The position numbers were made by a program, and so were the translations under genes. The notes below the pieces were generated by a model, which saw only the letters and a program-made list of their open reading frames with translations, did no database searches and was not told the origin of the DNA. Below, piece by piece: positions 18,579-28,363 of a stretch of DNA of 64,000 nucleotides. Numbering within the stretch: the stretch's first letter is position 1; every line of letters begins with the position of its first letter. Source of the DNA: Solimonas marina (lineage in GTDB: Bacteria > Pseudomonadota > Gammaproteobacteria > Nevskiales > Nevskiaceae). The stretch covers positions 124,001 to 188,000 of the forward strand of contig NZ_JAAVXB010000010.1 in the NCBI RefSeq assembly GCF_012241385.1, written 5' to 3'.

Positions 18579-19838
18579 ATGTCCGATACGCAAACCATGG
18601 AGCAAACGGCGCGCCCGTTCCCGCTCGCAAAGGCCGACCTTTGCGTGAAGTGTGGCCTGTGCCTGCCGCACTGCCCGACCTATCAGGAAACGGGCAACGA
18701 GGCGGACTCGCCTCGTGGGCGAATCATGCTCATGCAGGGCCTCGCCAGCGGCCTGATCGAACGCAGTGCGGCGCTGGACGCACACCTCGACGGCTGCCTG
18801 GGCTGCCGTAGCTGCGAGCGCGTTTGCCCGGCGCGCGTGCCATACGGGGAGCTGATCGATGCCGGCCGCGCGATGCTTCAGCACCATGCGGGCCGCCCAC
18901 CGGCCCTGACCCGCGGTCTCGCGCCCTGGCTGACGCGTCCCCGCCTGCGGCGCATGGCCCGCATCGCACTGCAGCTGTTCCAGTACAGCGGACTGCAGCG
19001 CCTGCTGACGATGGGCGGTGCGTTGCGCATGGGCCGCGCCGGCCGCTGGCTGTCACTGCTTCCGCAGCGGACGCCGCAAGTCGCCGTCGGGGCACATCAA
19101 CGGCCGCGTCATGGCACTCGGGTACAACTGTTCCGAGGCTGTGTCGGAGACATTGCCGACACGGCCACGCTCCATGCAATTGCGACGCTGTTCGAGCGAT
19201 GCGGCTTCGAGGTCGAACAACCCCGCGCGCAAACCTGTTGCGGCGCCCTGCATCTGCATGCCGGCGCCCCGGCTGCAGCAGCCAATCTGGCGGACCGCAA
19301 TCGCGCCGCATTTTCCAGCACGGCTGCCATCGTCTACGCCGCCAGCGGCTGCGGCGCGACCCTGCAGGAATACGGCGCCTGCGGCATCGGCAGCGCGGAC
19401 TTCGCGGCGCAAGTCCAAGACCCGCACCGCCTGCTGCTCGATCACTGGCCCCGCGATATCCAATTGCGGCCACTCAACGCAACGATTGCCGTGCATCTGC
19501 CGTGCTCACAGCGCAATGTCACCGGCGCCGGTGAGGCCATCATCGCCTTGCTGCGCAAAATTCCGAACGCACGCGTCGTCACCCTGGACTCGCAACACAA
19601 TTGCTGCGGCGCCGCCGGGACCTATCTGCTGTCACAGCCGGAAATGGCCGATCGACTGCTGGAGCACAAGCTCGATGCGCTGTCGCACATGACGGCCGAT
19701 TATCTGGTCAGCAGCAATGTCGGCTGCAGCCTGCATCTGGGCGGCGGATTACGCCGCGGCGACCTCAGGGCGTCGAAGGCGCCGACGCTGCTGCATCCTT
19801 TGGCGCTGCTTGCCCAACAGTGGCCGAGTGATACGTGA
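18579..19838 (+). CDS. glcF: GlcF-like iron-sulfur protein (glycolate oxidase Fe-S subunit family)
   Basis: A 419-aa protein with two [4Fe-4S] motifs, CVKCGLCLPHCP near residue 25 and CLGCRSCERVCP near residue 75. Two Cys-rich CCG domains follow ('TCCGALHLHAG' and 'NCCGAAGTYLL'), the order found in GlcF and related heterodisulfide-reductase-like subunits. I prefer ATG 18579 to the in-frame ATG 13 codons upstream. GlcF passes electrons from flavoprotein GlcD/GlcE during glycolate oxidation, but no glcD or glcE lies nearby, so the exact substrate is open. Its 3' end overlaps the convergent lptE by 74 bases. Confidence 0.88.
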   Translation: MSDTQTMEQTARPFPLAKADLCVKCGLCLPHCPTYQETGNEADSPRGRIMLMQGLASGLIERSAALDAHLDGCLGCRSCERVCPARVPYGELIDAGRAMLQHHAGRPPALTRGLAPWLTRPRLRRMARIALQLFQYSGLQRLLTMGGALRMGRAGRWLSLLPQRTPQVAVGAHQRPRHGTRVQLFRGCVGDIADTATLHAIATLFERCGFEVEQPRAQTCCGALHLHAGAPAAAANLADRNRAAFSSTAAIVYAASGCGATLQEYGACGIGSADFAAQVQDPHRLLLDHWPRDIQLRPLNATIAVHLPCSQRNVTGAGEAIIALLRKIPNARVVTLDSQHNCCGAAGTYLLSQPEMADRLLEHKLDALSHMTADYLVSSNVGCSLHLGGGLRRGDLRASKAPTLLHPLALLAQQWPSDT

Positions 19839-20325
19839 GCGCCGCATCGATGCGCATCATCAACAGCTCGGCCAGCTGCGACTGGATGAACTCGCGCAGG
19901 CGCTGCTCTTCGGCCTCCTTGGCCAGCACCTGGTCGGGCTCGAAGCTGTAATCGCGCGTCGCGACAATATCGCCCGGAGTGACCAAGGTCTGCTTGCCGC
20001 GGAACACCTCATAGTGAACCCGCGTCACGAGCCGGAACTCGATGGCCTTGCCGTCGGTACCCATCGACAGCACTTCGCGCGCTTCCTTGAGATTCGACAG
20101 GCGAATCGTCGTGACGTCGGCCGAAGCGTCTTTGGCGACTTCCGCCCCACGGCGCTGCAGAATCTCGCGCAGCTGCGTCTCGATCGGCGGCTCCGTCACC
20201 GAGTACGGAATCGTCGTGTCGATATAGACCTTCTTCAAGTCTACGGACAGGGGGCGGCTGCCGGCCAAGTGGAATCCACAAGCCGATAACAGCAGCGAAA
20301 GTGTCAGGGTCAGGAGCGCGCGCAC
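19765..20325 (-). CDS. lptE: LPS-assembly lipoprotein LptE
   Basis: Outer-membrane lipoprotein (186 aa) that plugs LptD and helps insert LPS. It has a GTG start, a signal peptide with lipobox LLSAC and then 'GFHLAGSRPLSVDLKKVYIDT', the family hallmark. 'PIETQLREILQRRG' and 'PDQVLAKEAEEQRLREFIQSQLAELLMMRI' match the C-terminal half. The Ala/Pro tail is extra. It follows leuS on the same strand, the conserved gammaproteobacterial order, but holA, normally next, is absent; the convergent GlcF-like gene takes its place. Confidence 0.93.
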   Translation of the reverse strand: MRALLTLTLSLLLSACGFHLAGSRPLSVDLKKVYIDTTIPYSVTEPPIETQLREILQRRGAEVAKDASADVTTIRLSNLKEAREVLSMGTDGKAIEFRLVTRVHYEVFRGKQTLVTPGDIVATRDYSFEPDQVLAKEAEEQRLREFIQSQLAELLMMRIDAALTYHSATVGQAAPKDAAASAPSTP

Positions 20326-20431
20326 GGCCTTCTATATCACGAGATCAGCGGATTTGCCCGGTGGCGGCCGCAGGCGACACGAGCAGCGCGAGAGCCGACA
20401 ACGACACTTGCACGAGGTCAGACACCGTCGA

Positions 20432-23140
<2,709 letters not shown>

Positions 23141-23279
23141 TTAGCAGCCAGCGAGCCATGAATTGCCGCTCTCCCCGTTAGAGAGGCCGCCCGAGAGCGC
23201 GTAGAAATGCTCGCGATCTATCCGAAGACGGGACAACTGCCGGCCGAGGCATGCCTTCGGCAACCGGACCGTGCGTCAT

Positions 23280-23294
23280 TGACAAATTTTGTCA
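23280..23294. promoter_or_regulatory. Palindrome upstream of pilA
   Basis: Perfect palindrome TGACAAATTTTGTCA, about 100 bases upstream of the pilA sigma-54 element. Two further CTGTC boxes lie at 23326-23330 and 23336-23340. In Pseudomonas, PilR sites contain (C/G)TGTC, so this may be a PilR activator region. Confidence 0.45.
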
Positions 23295-23392
23295 CTTATC
23301 GACATCCAGAGGCACTTGACGTCAGCTGTCGCCGCCTGTCGTTTATAGAGAAATTATCCCAACTGCAGTGAATTTCTCGCATCGACCCTGCG

Positions 23393-23408
23393 TGGCATAC
23401 CCCTTGCC
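23393..23408 (+). promoter_or_regulatory. Sigma-54 promoter of pilA
   Basis: TGGCATACCCCTTGCC matches the -24/-12 consensus, with exactly 10 bases between the GG and GC dinucleotides. It lies about 58 bases before the pilin start. Pilin genes of gammaproteobacteria are classically RpoN/PilR-dependent. Confidence 0.85.
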
Positions 23409-23465
23409 AGAAATTTCCTACGCGGGGATGTCCCACGGGGAGTACACCACCACATGGAGAAGCAC

Positions 23466-23882
23466 ATGAAGAAGCAGCAGGGTTTTACGCTCATCGAACT
23501 GATGATCGTCGTCGCGATCATCGGCATCCTGGCCGCCATCGCCATTCCGGCGTATCAGGACTACATCACGCGCTCGAAGGTGACTGAGCTGGTTACGGCT
23601 GCTGATGCATGCAAAACATCCGTGGCCGAATATTTCGCCTCGCAGGCAACTTTGCCGACCACGACTGATGCCGCTGGGTGCTCGAGCAACTCCACCCAGT
23701 ACATCACGAGTTTGTCGGTTGGCACTGGCGGCGTGATTACCGTTGCGTCGAATATCTCTTCCGCTCCGGGCAACTTTGTGTTGACCCCCTCGTCGACAGA
23801 TGCGTCTGCCCCGCTGAGCTGGAGCTGCACGGCGTCAACGATCGCTCCGAAGTACCTGCCGGCAAACTGCCGCGGAACGTAA
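23466..23882 (+). CDS. pilA: Type IV major pilin
   Basis: Pilus subunit (138 aa from ATG 23466; an upstream in-frame ATG at 23454 would add four residues). The short leader MKKQQG is cleaved by PilD before [21 protein letters not shown], the class IVa N-methylated helix with Glu5. '[33 protein letters not shown]' continues the family pattern. Cysteines near residue 50 and a C-terminal pair ('SWSCTAST...PANC') could form the D-region disulfide. It has its own sigma-54 promoter and terminator. Confidence 0.95.
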   Translation: MKKQQGFTLIELMIVVAIIGILAAIAIPAYQDYITRSKVTELVTAADACKTSVAEYFASQATLPTTTDAAGCSSNSTQYITSLSVGTGGVITVASNISSAPGNFVLTPSSTDASAPLSWSCTASTIAPKYLPANCRGT

Positions 23883-23916
23883 TCTGCGCAACGCAGGATG
23901 TTGTTATTTGAGGAAG

Positions 23917-23944
23917 AAGCCGCGCCATCGGGCGCGGCTTTTTT
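23917..23944 (+). terminator. Terminator of pilA
   Basis: A perfect 10-bp stem AAGCCGCGCC/GGCGCGGCTT with loop ATCG is followed by a T run to 23944. The next gene starts at 23945, so its expression depends on read-through or an internal promoter. Confidence 0.9.
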
Positions 23945-25369
23945 ATGAAACCTTTCTTTTTACTACTTTCGATTCTCGCGGCATACTCGGCCTCCGGACT
24001 CGAGAGCAAAGCCTTTCTTCAGACTTGGTATGACGAGGCCCGTTTTTTCGAAATTTTGGGCTTTCTTGCCATTCTTTCCTGCCTCTTCGTAAAGCCGCCT
24101 TCACTCCAATCTCCATCGAGAATGAATGGACTGCTCGCAGCATTCGTGTTGCTAGGCATCGCCAGCAGCCTTCGTTCCAACCTGCCCCTGTATGGGTTGA
24201 TAGAAGTCACCATTCTCTGTTCCGCAATAATAGTCGGCACATGGCTCGGCAGAGCCGCATCGAATGCCCCCTCGCTGAAGATTCAAATCATCGCCATCAT
24301 CGCTACCGGCGGGGTGATTCTCGGCATCAGGCTGGCTACGAACTTTTTCTCCGCCTATCTCACAGGAGACGGACGGGGGCTAAGCTCGGCATGGCTGCCC
24401 TTCATCGGACCACGATTCTTCGCCAAAGCGGCAACCTGGACGATTCCCTTGCTATGGGTAGCACCATGGCTCACCGAAAAGTACCGAGGCGCGGCCAGCG
24501 CCATCTGCACAATCGCTTCAGTCGCGACCTGGGCTTTCGTGATCGGGACCGGAAGCCGAGGCGCATTAGTCGGCCTCGCCATCGGCATGGCTGCCATCTT
24601 CATCCTTTTCGGCCATGTAGGGCGCAGGTACGCCATCCATCAACTTCTCGTTGCGGCGTCGGCGTTCGCGCTGTGGCAAGTCTTTGCTATACATTTCGAC
24701 ATCTCGACCGCGGATCGCATCGTCACCGCTGGCCTGAGCGGGCGCGAATCGCTCTACACCACAGCATGGGCAGACATCCACTCGTCGCCTTTATTGGGCA
24801 TCGGTCCGATGCAGTACGCAATGCTTGGTCGACACCCCGGTGTCCCAGGCGCTGGCCCGCACGACTTTCCTTTGCAGTTCGCAGCGGAATGGGGCATTCC
24901 CGCTTTTCTGATTCTTTGCCTACTAATCGTACGATGGCTTGTGTCGTTCGCGGTCAAAATTCGTAGTGAGGTTCTACAGGGCCTGCAACAAGACGCTCGC
25001 ATCGATCTCGCGATATTCGCCGGAGCAGTGGCCGCCTTGGTTCACGGACTTGTTGCCAATGTTTTCAACGATCCTGTCAGTCAATTACTTGCAGTAACAC
25101 TGGTTGGCCTTTCTTTGACGCCCAAAGAAAGGCAGAGGCAACTAGCCGCAGGGTCAAAGGCTAACTATTTTCTGGCCTCGGTGACATCCGCCGCTTGCAT
25201 TGCCGGCTTGCTTGCATCTATTGCTCTGGGGTGGAGATGTATCAACCCATCACCTGAAGTCCAACAAATGCCAAAGTTCGGCGGCACCGTTTCCCCCAGG
25301 CTCTGGTCACAAGGGCTTATTCCATTCAACAAAACGTGCTCATGCCAACAAGGCGAGCGCCCCAGCTAG
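23945..25369 (+). CDS. O-antigen-ligase-like membrane protein (possible pilin glycosyltransferase)
   Basis: A 474-aa multispanning inner-membrane protein with about ten hydrophobic segments. A periplasmic Wzy_C-like region around residues 180-320 ('GTGSRGALVGLAIGMAAIF', 'GPHDFPLQFAAEWGIPAFLILC') fits the O-antigen ligase/WaaL/PglL/TfpO superfamily. The position right behind pilA suggests an oligosaccharyltransferase acting on the pilin, as TfpO does in Pseudomonas. This is inference from context; WaaL or a polymerase is possible. Base composition is visibly AT-richer than its neighbours, suggesting acquisition by transfer. The start follows directly on the pilA terminator and has no clear ribosome site. 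Confidence 0.75.
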   Translation: MKPFFLLLSILAAYSASGLESKAFLQTWYDEARFFEILGFLAILSCLFVKPPSLQSPSRMNGLLAAFVLLGIASSLRSNLPLYGLIEVTILCSAIIVGTWLGRAASNAPSLKIQIIAIIATGGVILGIRLATNFFSAYLTGDGRGLSSAWLPFIGPRFFAKAATWTIPLLWVAPWLTEKYRGAASAICTIASVATWAFVIGTGSRGALVGLAIGMAAIFILFGHVGRRYAIHQLLVAASAFALWQVFAIHFDISTADRIVTAGLSGRESLYTTAWADIHSSPLLGIGPMQYAMLGRHPGVPGAGPHDFPLQFAAEWGIPAFLILCLLIVRWLVSFAVKIRSEVLQGLQQDARIDLAIFAGAVAALVHGLVANVFNDPVSQLLAVTLVGLSLTPKERQRQLAAGSKANYFLASVTSAACIAGLLASIALGWRCINPSPEVQQMPKFGGTVSPRLWSQGLIPFNKTCSCQQGERPS

Positions 25370-25370
25370 C

Positions 25371-25396
25371 GTAGCCCGGATGCAATCCGGGGATAC
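25371..25396 (+). repeat. REP palindrome
   Basis: Contains CCCGGATGCAATCCGGG preceded by GTAG. The 7-base arms enclose GCA. This is the first of a family of such elements between 25.3 and 28.2 kb. Confidence 0.8.
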
Positions 25397-25429
25397 AACC
25401 CGATTCCCATCAACAGGCCATCCATTCGA

Positions 25430-25594
25430 GTAGCCCGGATGCAATCCGGGAACACGCCGCGATGGCCCCTCCATGGACCATCCATTCGAACGCCACCTCC
25501 GGGTGGCGTTTTTTTATGATCGTCGCTTTCGGGGATGCCAATTTGGCGAGGATGGTTGCGCCCCGAACGAACCCCGGACTTCGTCCGGGCTACG
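25430..25594 (+). repeat. Composite REP-hairpin-REP unit A
   Basis: It starts with a forward REP (CCCGGATGCAATCCGGG), then about 35 bases of spacer ending 'ccattcgaa'. A terminator-like hairpin AACGCCACC-TCCG-GGTGGCGTT with seven further T follows (25489-25516). About 50 more bases of spacer lead to an inverted REP variant (CCCGGACTTCGTCCGGG followed by CTACG). The same order recurs in units C and D. Confidence 0.8.
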
Positions 25595-25621
25595 AGGCCC
25601 GGGGCTCCGGGATCACAGCCA

Positions 25622-25786
25622 GTAGCCCGGATGCAATCCGGGAATACGCCACGATGGCCCCTCCACAGCACATCCATTCAAACGCCGCCTCCGGGTAGCG
25701 TTTTTATGGCACGCGGATTTGGGCTCGGCAATGCGGCGAGCCTTTGCCTTTCATACGATGCCCGGACTTCGTTCGGATGACGAGTG
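25622..25786 (+). repeat. Composite REP unit B, degenerate
   Basis: Forward REP at 25622-25648, a related hairpin with T-run at 25681-25706 that has drifted (GCCGCC against GGTAGC), and a decayed inverted REP near 25760-25780. Confidence 0.65.
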
Positions 25787-25787
25787 C

Positions 25788-25818
25788 TTGACTCCCTAAT
25801 ATTCGTTACTACAATAAC
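25788..25818 (+). promoter_or_regulatory. brnTA promoter with possible operator
   Basis: TTGACT, 16 bases, TACAAT resembles a sigma-70 promoter. GTTA-N6-TAAC (25805-25818) overlaps the -10 and could be the site bound by the BrnA/BrnT complex. The predicted start of transcription is close to the GTG start codon. Confidence 0.5.
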
Positions 25819-25821
25819 TTC

Positions 25822-26109
25822 GTGGACATTGAGTTCGATCCCGAGAAAGACGCCATCAACCAAGCCAAGCACGAAGGCGTGAGCTTGGCGGCGGCGGAAG
25901 GGTTCGACATTGACACGGCACTGGTGAACTACGACGACCGCGCTGCCCCGGAGGAAGATCGTTGGGTGGCGGTTGGCTTCATCGACGCTGTGTTGCACAT
26001 CCTGGTGTTCACGGAGCGCAATGGGCGAATCCGCCCGATCAATCTTCGTAAAGCCGAGAAACCGGAGGTTCGCCGCTATGAAGCCCACAAAGCCCGCTAT
26101 GGATTCTGA
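25822..26109 (+). CDS. brnT: BrnT-family toxin
   Basis: A 95-aa RelE-like ribonuclease toxin of a type II system. 'MDIEFDPEKDAINQAKHEGVSLAAAEGFD' and 'DRWVAVGFIDAVLHILVFTERNGRIRPINLRKAEKPEVRRYEAHK' match BrnT, including the conserved 'R-I-I-S-x-R-x-A'-like region (RPINLRKA). The start is GTG with no ribosome site, and the promoter predicted just upstream would give a nearly leaderless message. The gene overlaps brnA by 32 bases. Confidence 0.88.
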   Translation: MDIEFDPEKDAINQAKHEGVSLAAAEGFDIDTALVNYDDRAAPEEDRWVAVGFIDAVLHILVFTERNGRIRPINLRKAEKPEVRRYEAHKARYGF

Positions 26110-26350
26110 TTCACCGATTCTGGATGAGACATGGTTTGCCAAGGCGCGTCCGGCGCGTGAAGCGTTGCCGGGTCATGTACTCGCCGCCGCGAAGCGTCCA
26201 CCGGGTCGCCCGGCCGGCCGCAACAAGGAATCCACGACCGTCCGCTTCGACCGCGACGTGCTGGACGCCTTTCGCGCCGCCGGCCCTGGCTGGCAAACGC
26301 GTATGAACGCGGCGCTGCGGGAGTGGCTCAAGGAGCACTCGCCCGCGTAA
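26078..26350 (+). CDS. brnA: BrnA-family antitoxin
   Basis: A 90-aa antitoxin. The C-terminal ribbon-helix-helix is seen in 'STTVRFDRDVLDAFRAAGPGWQTRMNAALREWLKEH', the BrnA signature, and 'GRPAGRNKE' precedes it. I chose ATG 26078 because a GGAGG site lies 9 bases upstream, inside the toxin gene. The antitoxin should neutralise BrnT and repress the promoter. The toxin-first gene order is normal for brnTA. Confidence 0.88.
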   Translation: MKPTKPAMDSDSPILDETWFAKARPAREALPGHVLAAAKRPPGRPAGRNKESTTVRFDRDVLDAFRAAGPGWQTRMNAALREWLKEHSPA

Positions 26351-26417
26351 CGGGCATCCGCATCAACAACAAAATCCGAATCATGGGCGCCCCTCGACCA
26401 CGGATCAATTTCCGAGC

Positions 26418-26500
26418 GATGGACGAGTTCTCCACGCTGTAGGCGCCGCCAATGGCGCAGTTCGACGTTCATCGCATCCGGGCCGGCATCGCGGCCAGGA
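26418..26500 (+). pseudogene. Remnant of a second ccdAB locus
   Basis: About 80 bases clearly related to the ccdA-ccdB junction at 26998-27076. The coded end 'DEFSTL-stop' and, after a short spacer, 'MAQFDVHR' match the intact pair's 'DEFSTL-stop' and 'MAQFDVYR'. The rest of both genes is missing. The fragment runs directly into REP unit C, pointing to deletion or recombination at the repeat. Confidence 0.75.
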
Positions 26501-26503
26501 TGC

Positions 26504-26667
26504 GTAGCCCGGATGTAATCCGGGAACACGCCACGATGGCCCCTCCACGGCACATCCATTCAAACGCCACCTCCGGGTGGCGCTTTTTATGATCGTCGCT
26601 TTCGGGGATGTCAATTTGGCGAGGCCGGTTGCCCCCGAACGAACCCCGGACTTCGTCCGGGCTACGC
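26504..26667 (+). repeat. Composite REP-hairpin-REP unit C
   Basis: Same order as unit A and nearly identical over about 160 bases: a forward REP (with one change, GTAATCCGGG), spacer, hairpin with GCCACC/GGTGGC stem and T-run, spacer 'atcgtcgctttcggggatg', and an inverted REP with CCCGGACTTCGTCCGGG. Confidence 0.8.
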
Positions 26668-26729
26668 GGCTAGGTGGCCCGAGGCTTCGGTATCACAGCC
26701 GGCTCCGGAGGCTTGTCCCCGCAGACTTC

Positions 26730-26748
26730 ATGCGCATACGATGCGCAT
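26730..26748. promoter_or_regulatory. Tandem palindromes before ccdA, candidate CcdAB operator
   Basis: Two copies of the self-complementary octamer ATGCGCAT are separated by ACG, ending 19 bases before the ccdA start codon. CcdA binds palindromes in its own promoter in E. coli F, so this is a likely autoregulatory site. Confidence 0.6.
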
Positions 26749-26767
26749 ATCAAATCGGAGGTGCCTC

Positions 26768-27019
26768 ATGACCATCACCAACAAGCTTCCATCTCGCAAG
26801 CGCGCGGTGAATTTATTCCTGAACGAAGAGCTAGTGAAGCAGGCCCAGGCGATGACGGATAACCTGTCCGCTCAAGTGGAATCCATGCTGGCCACTTTCG
26901 TCCAGCAACAGCAACAGCTCGTGGACGCAAGAGCCAACCGCCTGCGCCGCAGCACCGAGGCCTGGAATCGGTATGCCGAAAAGCATGGCTCGTTTGCGGA
27001 CGAGTTCTCGACGCTGTAG
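26768..27019 (+). CDS. ccdA: CcdA antitoxin
   Basis: An 83-aa antitoxin. The N-terminal ribbon-helix-helix lies in 'KRAVNLFLNEELVKQAQAMTDNLSAQVESML'. The C-terminal 'RSTEAWNRYAEKHGSFADEFSTL' is the toxin-binding, protease-sensitive tail typical of CcdA. ATG 26768 has GGAGG 6 bases upstream. It is followed by ccdB after 10 bases. Confidence 0.92.
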   Translation: MTITNKLPSRKRAVNLFLNEELVKQAQAMTDNLSAQVESMLATFVQQQQQLVDARANRLRRSTEAWNRYAEKHGSFADEFSTL

Positions 27020-27029
27020 CCGGATACCC

Positions 27030-27350
27030 ATGGCGCAGTTCGACGTTTATCGAAATCCAGGGCAGCATCGCGACAGTATTCCCTATGTCGTGGTCGTGCA
27101 ATCGGCTGTCTTTGATGACTACCAGCGCAGAGTCGTGATTCCACTGGTCAAGAAATCCGACATCGGTCATGTACATCACGCTCGGTTCAACCCCTCGTTC
27201 AACATCCAAGGGGAGACTGTCGTTCTGCATCCACTCGAGATCGTCTCCGTTCCCGCAAACAAGCTCGGCGCGTCCGTCGCTTCGCTGGCGGCACAGGCGG
27301 AGCGCATCGTGAACGCCTTGGACGAACTGTTTTCCCGCGCTTACGGGTGA
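27030..27350 (+). CDS. ccdB: CcdB gyrase-poison toxin
   Basis: A 106-aa toxin. 'MAQFDVYRNPG', 'IPYVVVVQSAVFDDYQRRVVIPLV', 'NPSFNIQGETVVLHPLEIVSVPANKLGASVASL' and the final 'IVNALDELFSRAYG' follow the CcdB family. CcdB traps DNA gyrase on DNA unless bound by CcdA. The C-terminal residues 'RAYG' stand where E. coli F CcdB has the toxicity-critical 'WGI', so activity is not certain. Confidence 0.92.
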   Translation: MAQFDVYRNPGQHRDSIPYVVVVQSAVFDDYQRRVVIPLVKKSDIGHVHHARFNPSFNIQGETVVLHPLEIVSVPANKLGASVASLAAQAERIVNALDELFSRAYG

Positions 27351-27432
27351 CAAAGCGACGTCCGGCATTTCCTGGGCACGCCCGTGCGCGCCAGGATCAC
27401 AACGCGACGGACGAACCCACGGCCCAATCATT

Positions 27433-27513
27433 CGAACGCCACCTTCGGGTGGCGTTTTGGTCGTCTCCGGGGATGTCAATTTAGAACGAACCCCGGACTT
27501 CGTCCGGGCTACG
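27433..27513 (+). repeat. Composite unit D (hairpin plus inverted REP)
   Basis: Hairpin AACGCCACC-TTCG-GGTGGCGTT (27435-27456), spacer and inverted REP CCCGGACTTCGTCCGGG followed by CTACG. The forward REP of the unit is missing. Confidence 0.75.
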
Positions 27514-27546
27514 CGGCTACGTTCAGATGCGTGGATGCGTAGCCAG

Positions 27547-27570
27547 CCCCCGGATTGCATCCGGGCTACG
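27547..27570 (-). repeat. REP palindrome on 5' side of RAYT gene
   Basis: CCCGGATTGCATCCGGG followed by CTACG, the reverse complement of the forward REP form. It lies 72 bases before the transposase start. Confidence 0.8.
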
Positions 27571-27641
27571 TTTTGTGCCGCGGGTCTCGTGAGTCGAGGC
27601 GTGCAGAAGCCAGCGGCAATCGCTCGGCTTATGCTGCGAGC

Positions 27642-28181
27642 ATGGCCTCGCACCGACGAAGCCGCCGCATCGCGAATGCGCCCTATTTCCTGACAGTCAC
27701 GTTGCGAAATCGTCGCGCGCGTCATTTGACGGATCACGTCGGAGACTTGCGTACGACATTCCGGGACGCTCGTGCCCGCGCGCCGTTTCACATCGAGGCA
27801 CTCGTGATCCTGCCGGATCATTTTCATCTGCTCTGCTCGTTGCTGGATGGCGATGCCGATTTCTCTACACGCATCCGTCTGATCAAGCGCGGCTTCACGA
27901 TCCGCTTGCGCGATGCCGGTATCCCGCTATACCGGAACGCACGCGGTGAATACGATCTTTGGCAACGGCGATTCTGGGAACACCCGATACGCGACGAGGC
28001 AGATTTCGAACGGCATGTCGATTACATCCATTACAACCCGGTGAAGCACGTCCTGGTGACGCGAATCCGTGACTGGCCGTATTCGTCGATTCATCGGGAC
28101 GTTCGGCGTGGATTGTTGCCCGTCGACTGGGGCGGCGCGGAGCCGGTGCCACCTGAAAGCGGGATCGGTGAACTTCCGTAG
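27642..28181 (+). CDS. REP-associated tyrosine transposase (RAYT)
   Basis: A 179-aa Y1/IS200-like transposase of the RAYT group. The HUH motif appears as 'PDHFHLL' near residue 53, and 'YIHYNPVKHVLV' near residue 126 carries the catalytic Tyr and the family NPVK. 'LWQRRFWEHPIRDEADFERHVDYIHYNPVK' is the usual RAYT C-terminal half. ATG 27642 gives the standard basic N-terminus 'MASHRRSRRIANAPYFLTVTL'. The gene is flanked on both sides by same-orientation REP palindromes. RAYTs recognise REPs and are thought to spread them as single-copy domesticated transposases. Confidence 0.92.
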   Translation: MASHRRSRRIANAPYFLTVTLRNRRARHLTDHVGDLRTTFRDARARAPFHIEALVILPDHFHLLCSLLDGDADFSTRIRLIKRGFTIRLRDAGIPLYRNARGEYDLWQRRFWEHPIRDEADFERHVDYIHYNPVKHVLVTRIRDWPYSSIHRDVRRGLLPVDWGGAEPVPPESGIGELP

Positions 28182-28188
28182 AACAGCG

Positions 28189-28213
28189 TCCCGGATTGCA
28201 TCCGGGCTACGCA
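28189..28213 (-). repeat. REP palindrome on 3' side of RAYT gene
   Basis: CCCGGATTGCATCCGGG followed by CTACG starts 8 bases after the RAYT stop, in the same orientation as the 5' copy. Confidence 0.8.
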
Positions 28214-28363
28214 GTTACGCAGCGCGCTGTGACGAATGTCACATTTCCACCACACTTTCTTTCGAACACATCCGTGTTTTGTGATCGATGTCGCGTACTA
28301 CCAGGCGTTGATCTGGATACTGAAGCTGCGTGGGACGTCCGCGCCATTCAGGGAGCTGGAATC

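Noticed and set aside
25371..28213. REP series as a CRISPR array
   Set aside because: The repeats are palindromic, irregularly spaced, interrupted by genes and vary in orientation. No leader, no cas genes.
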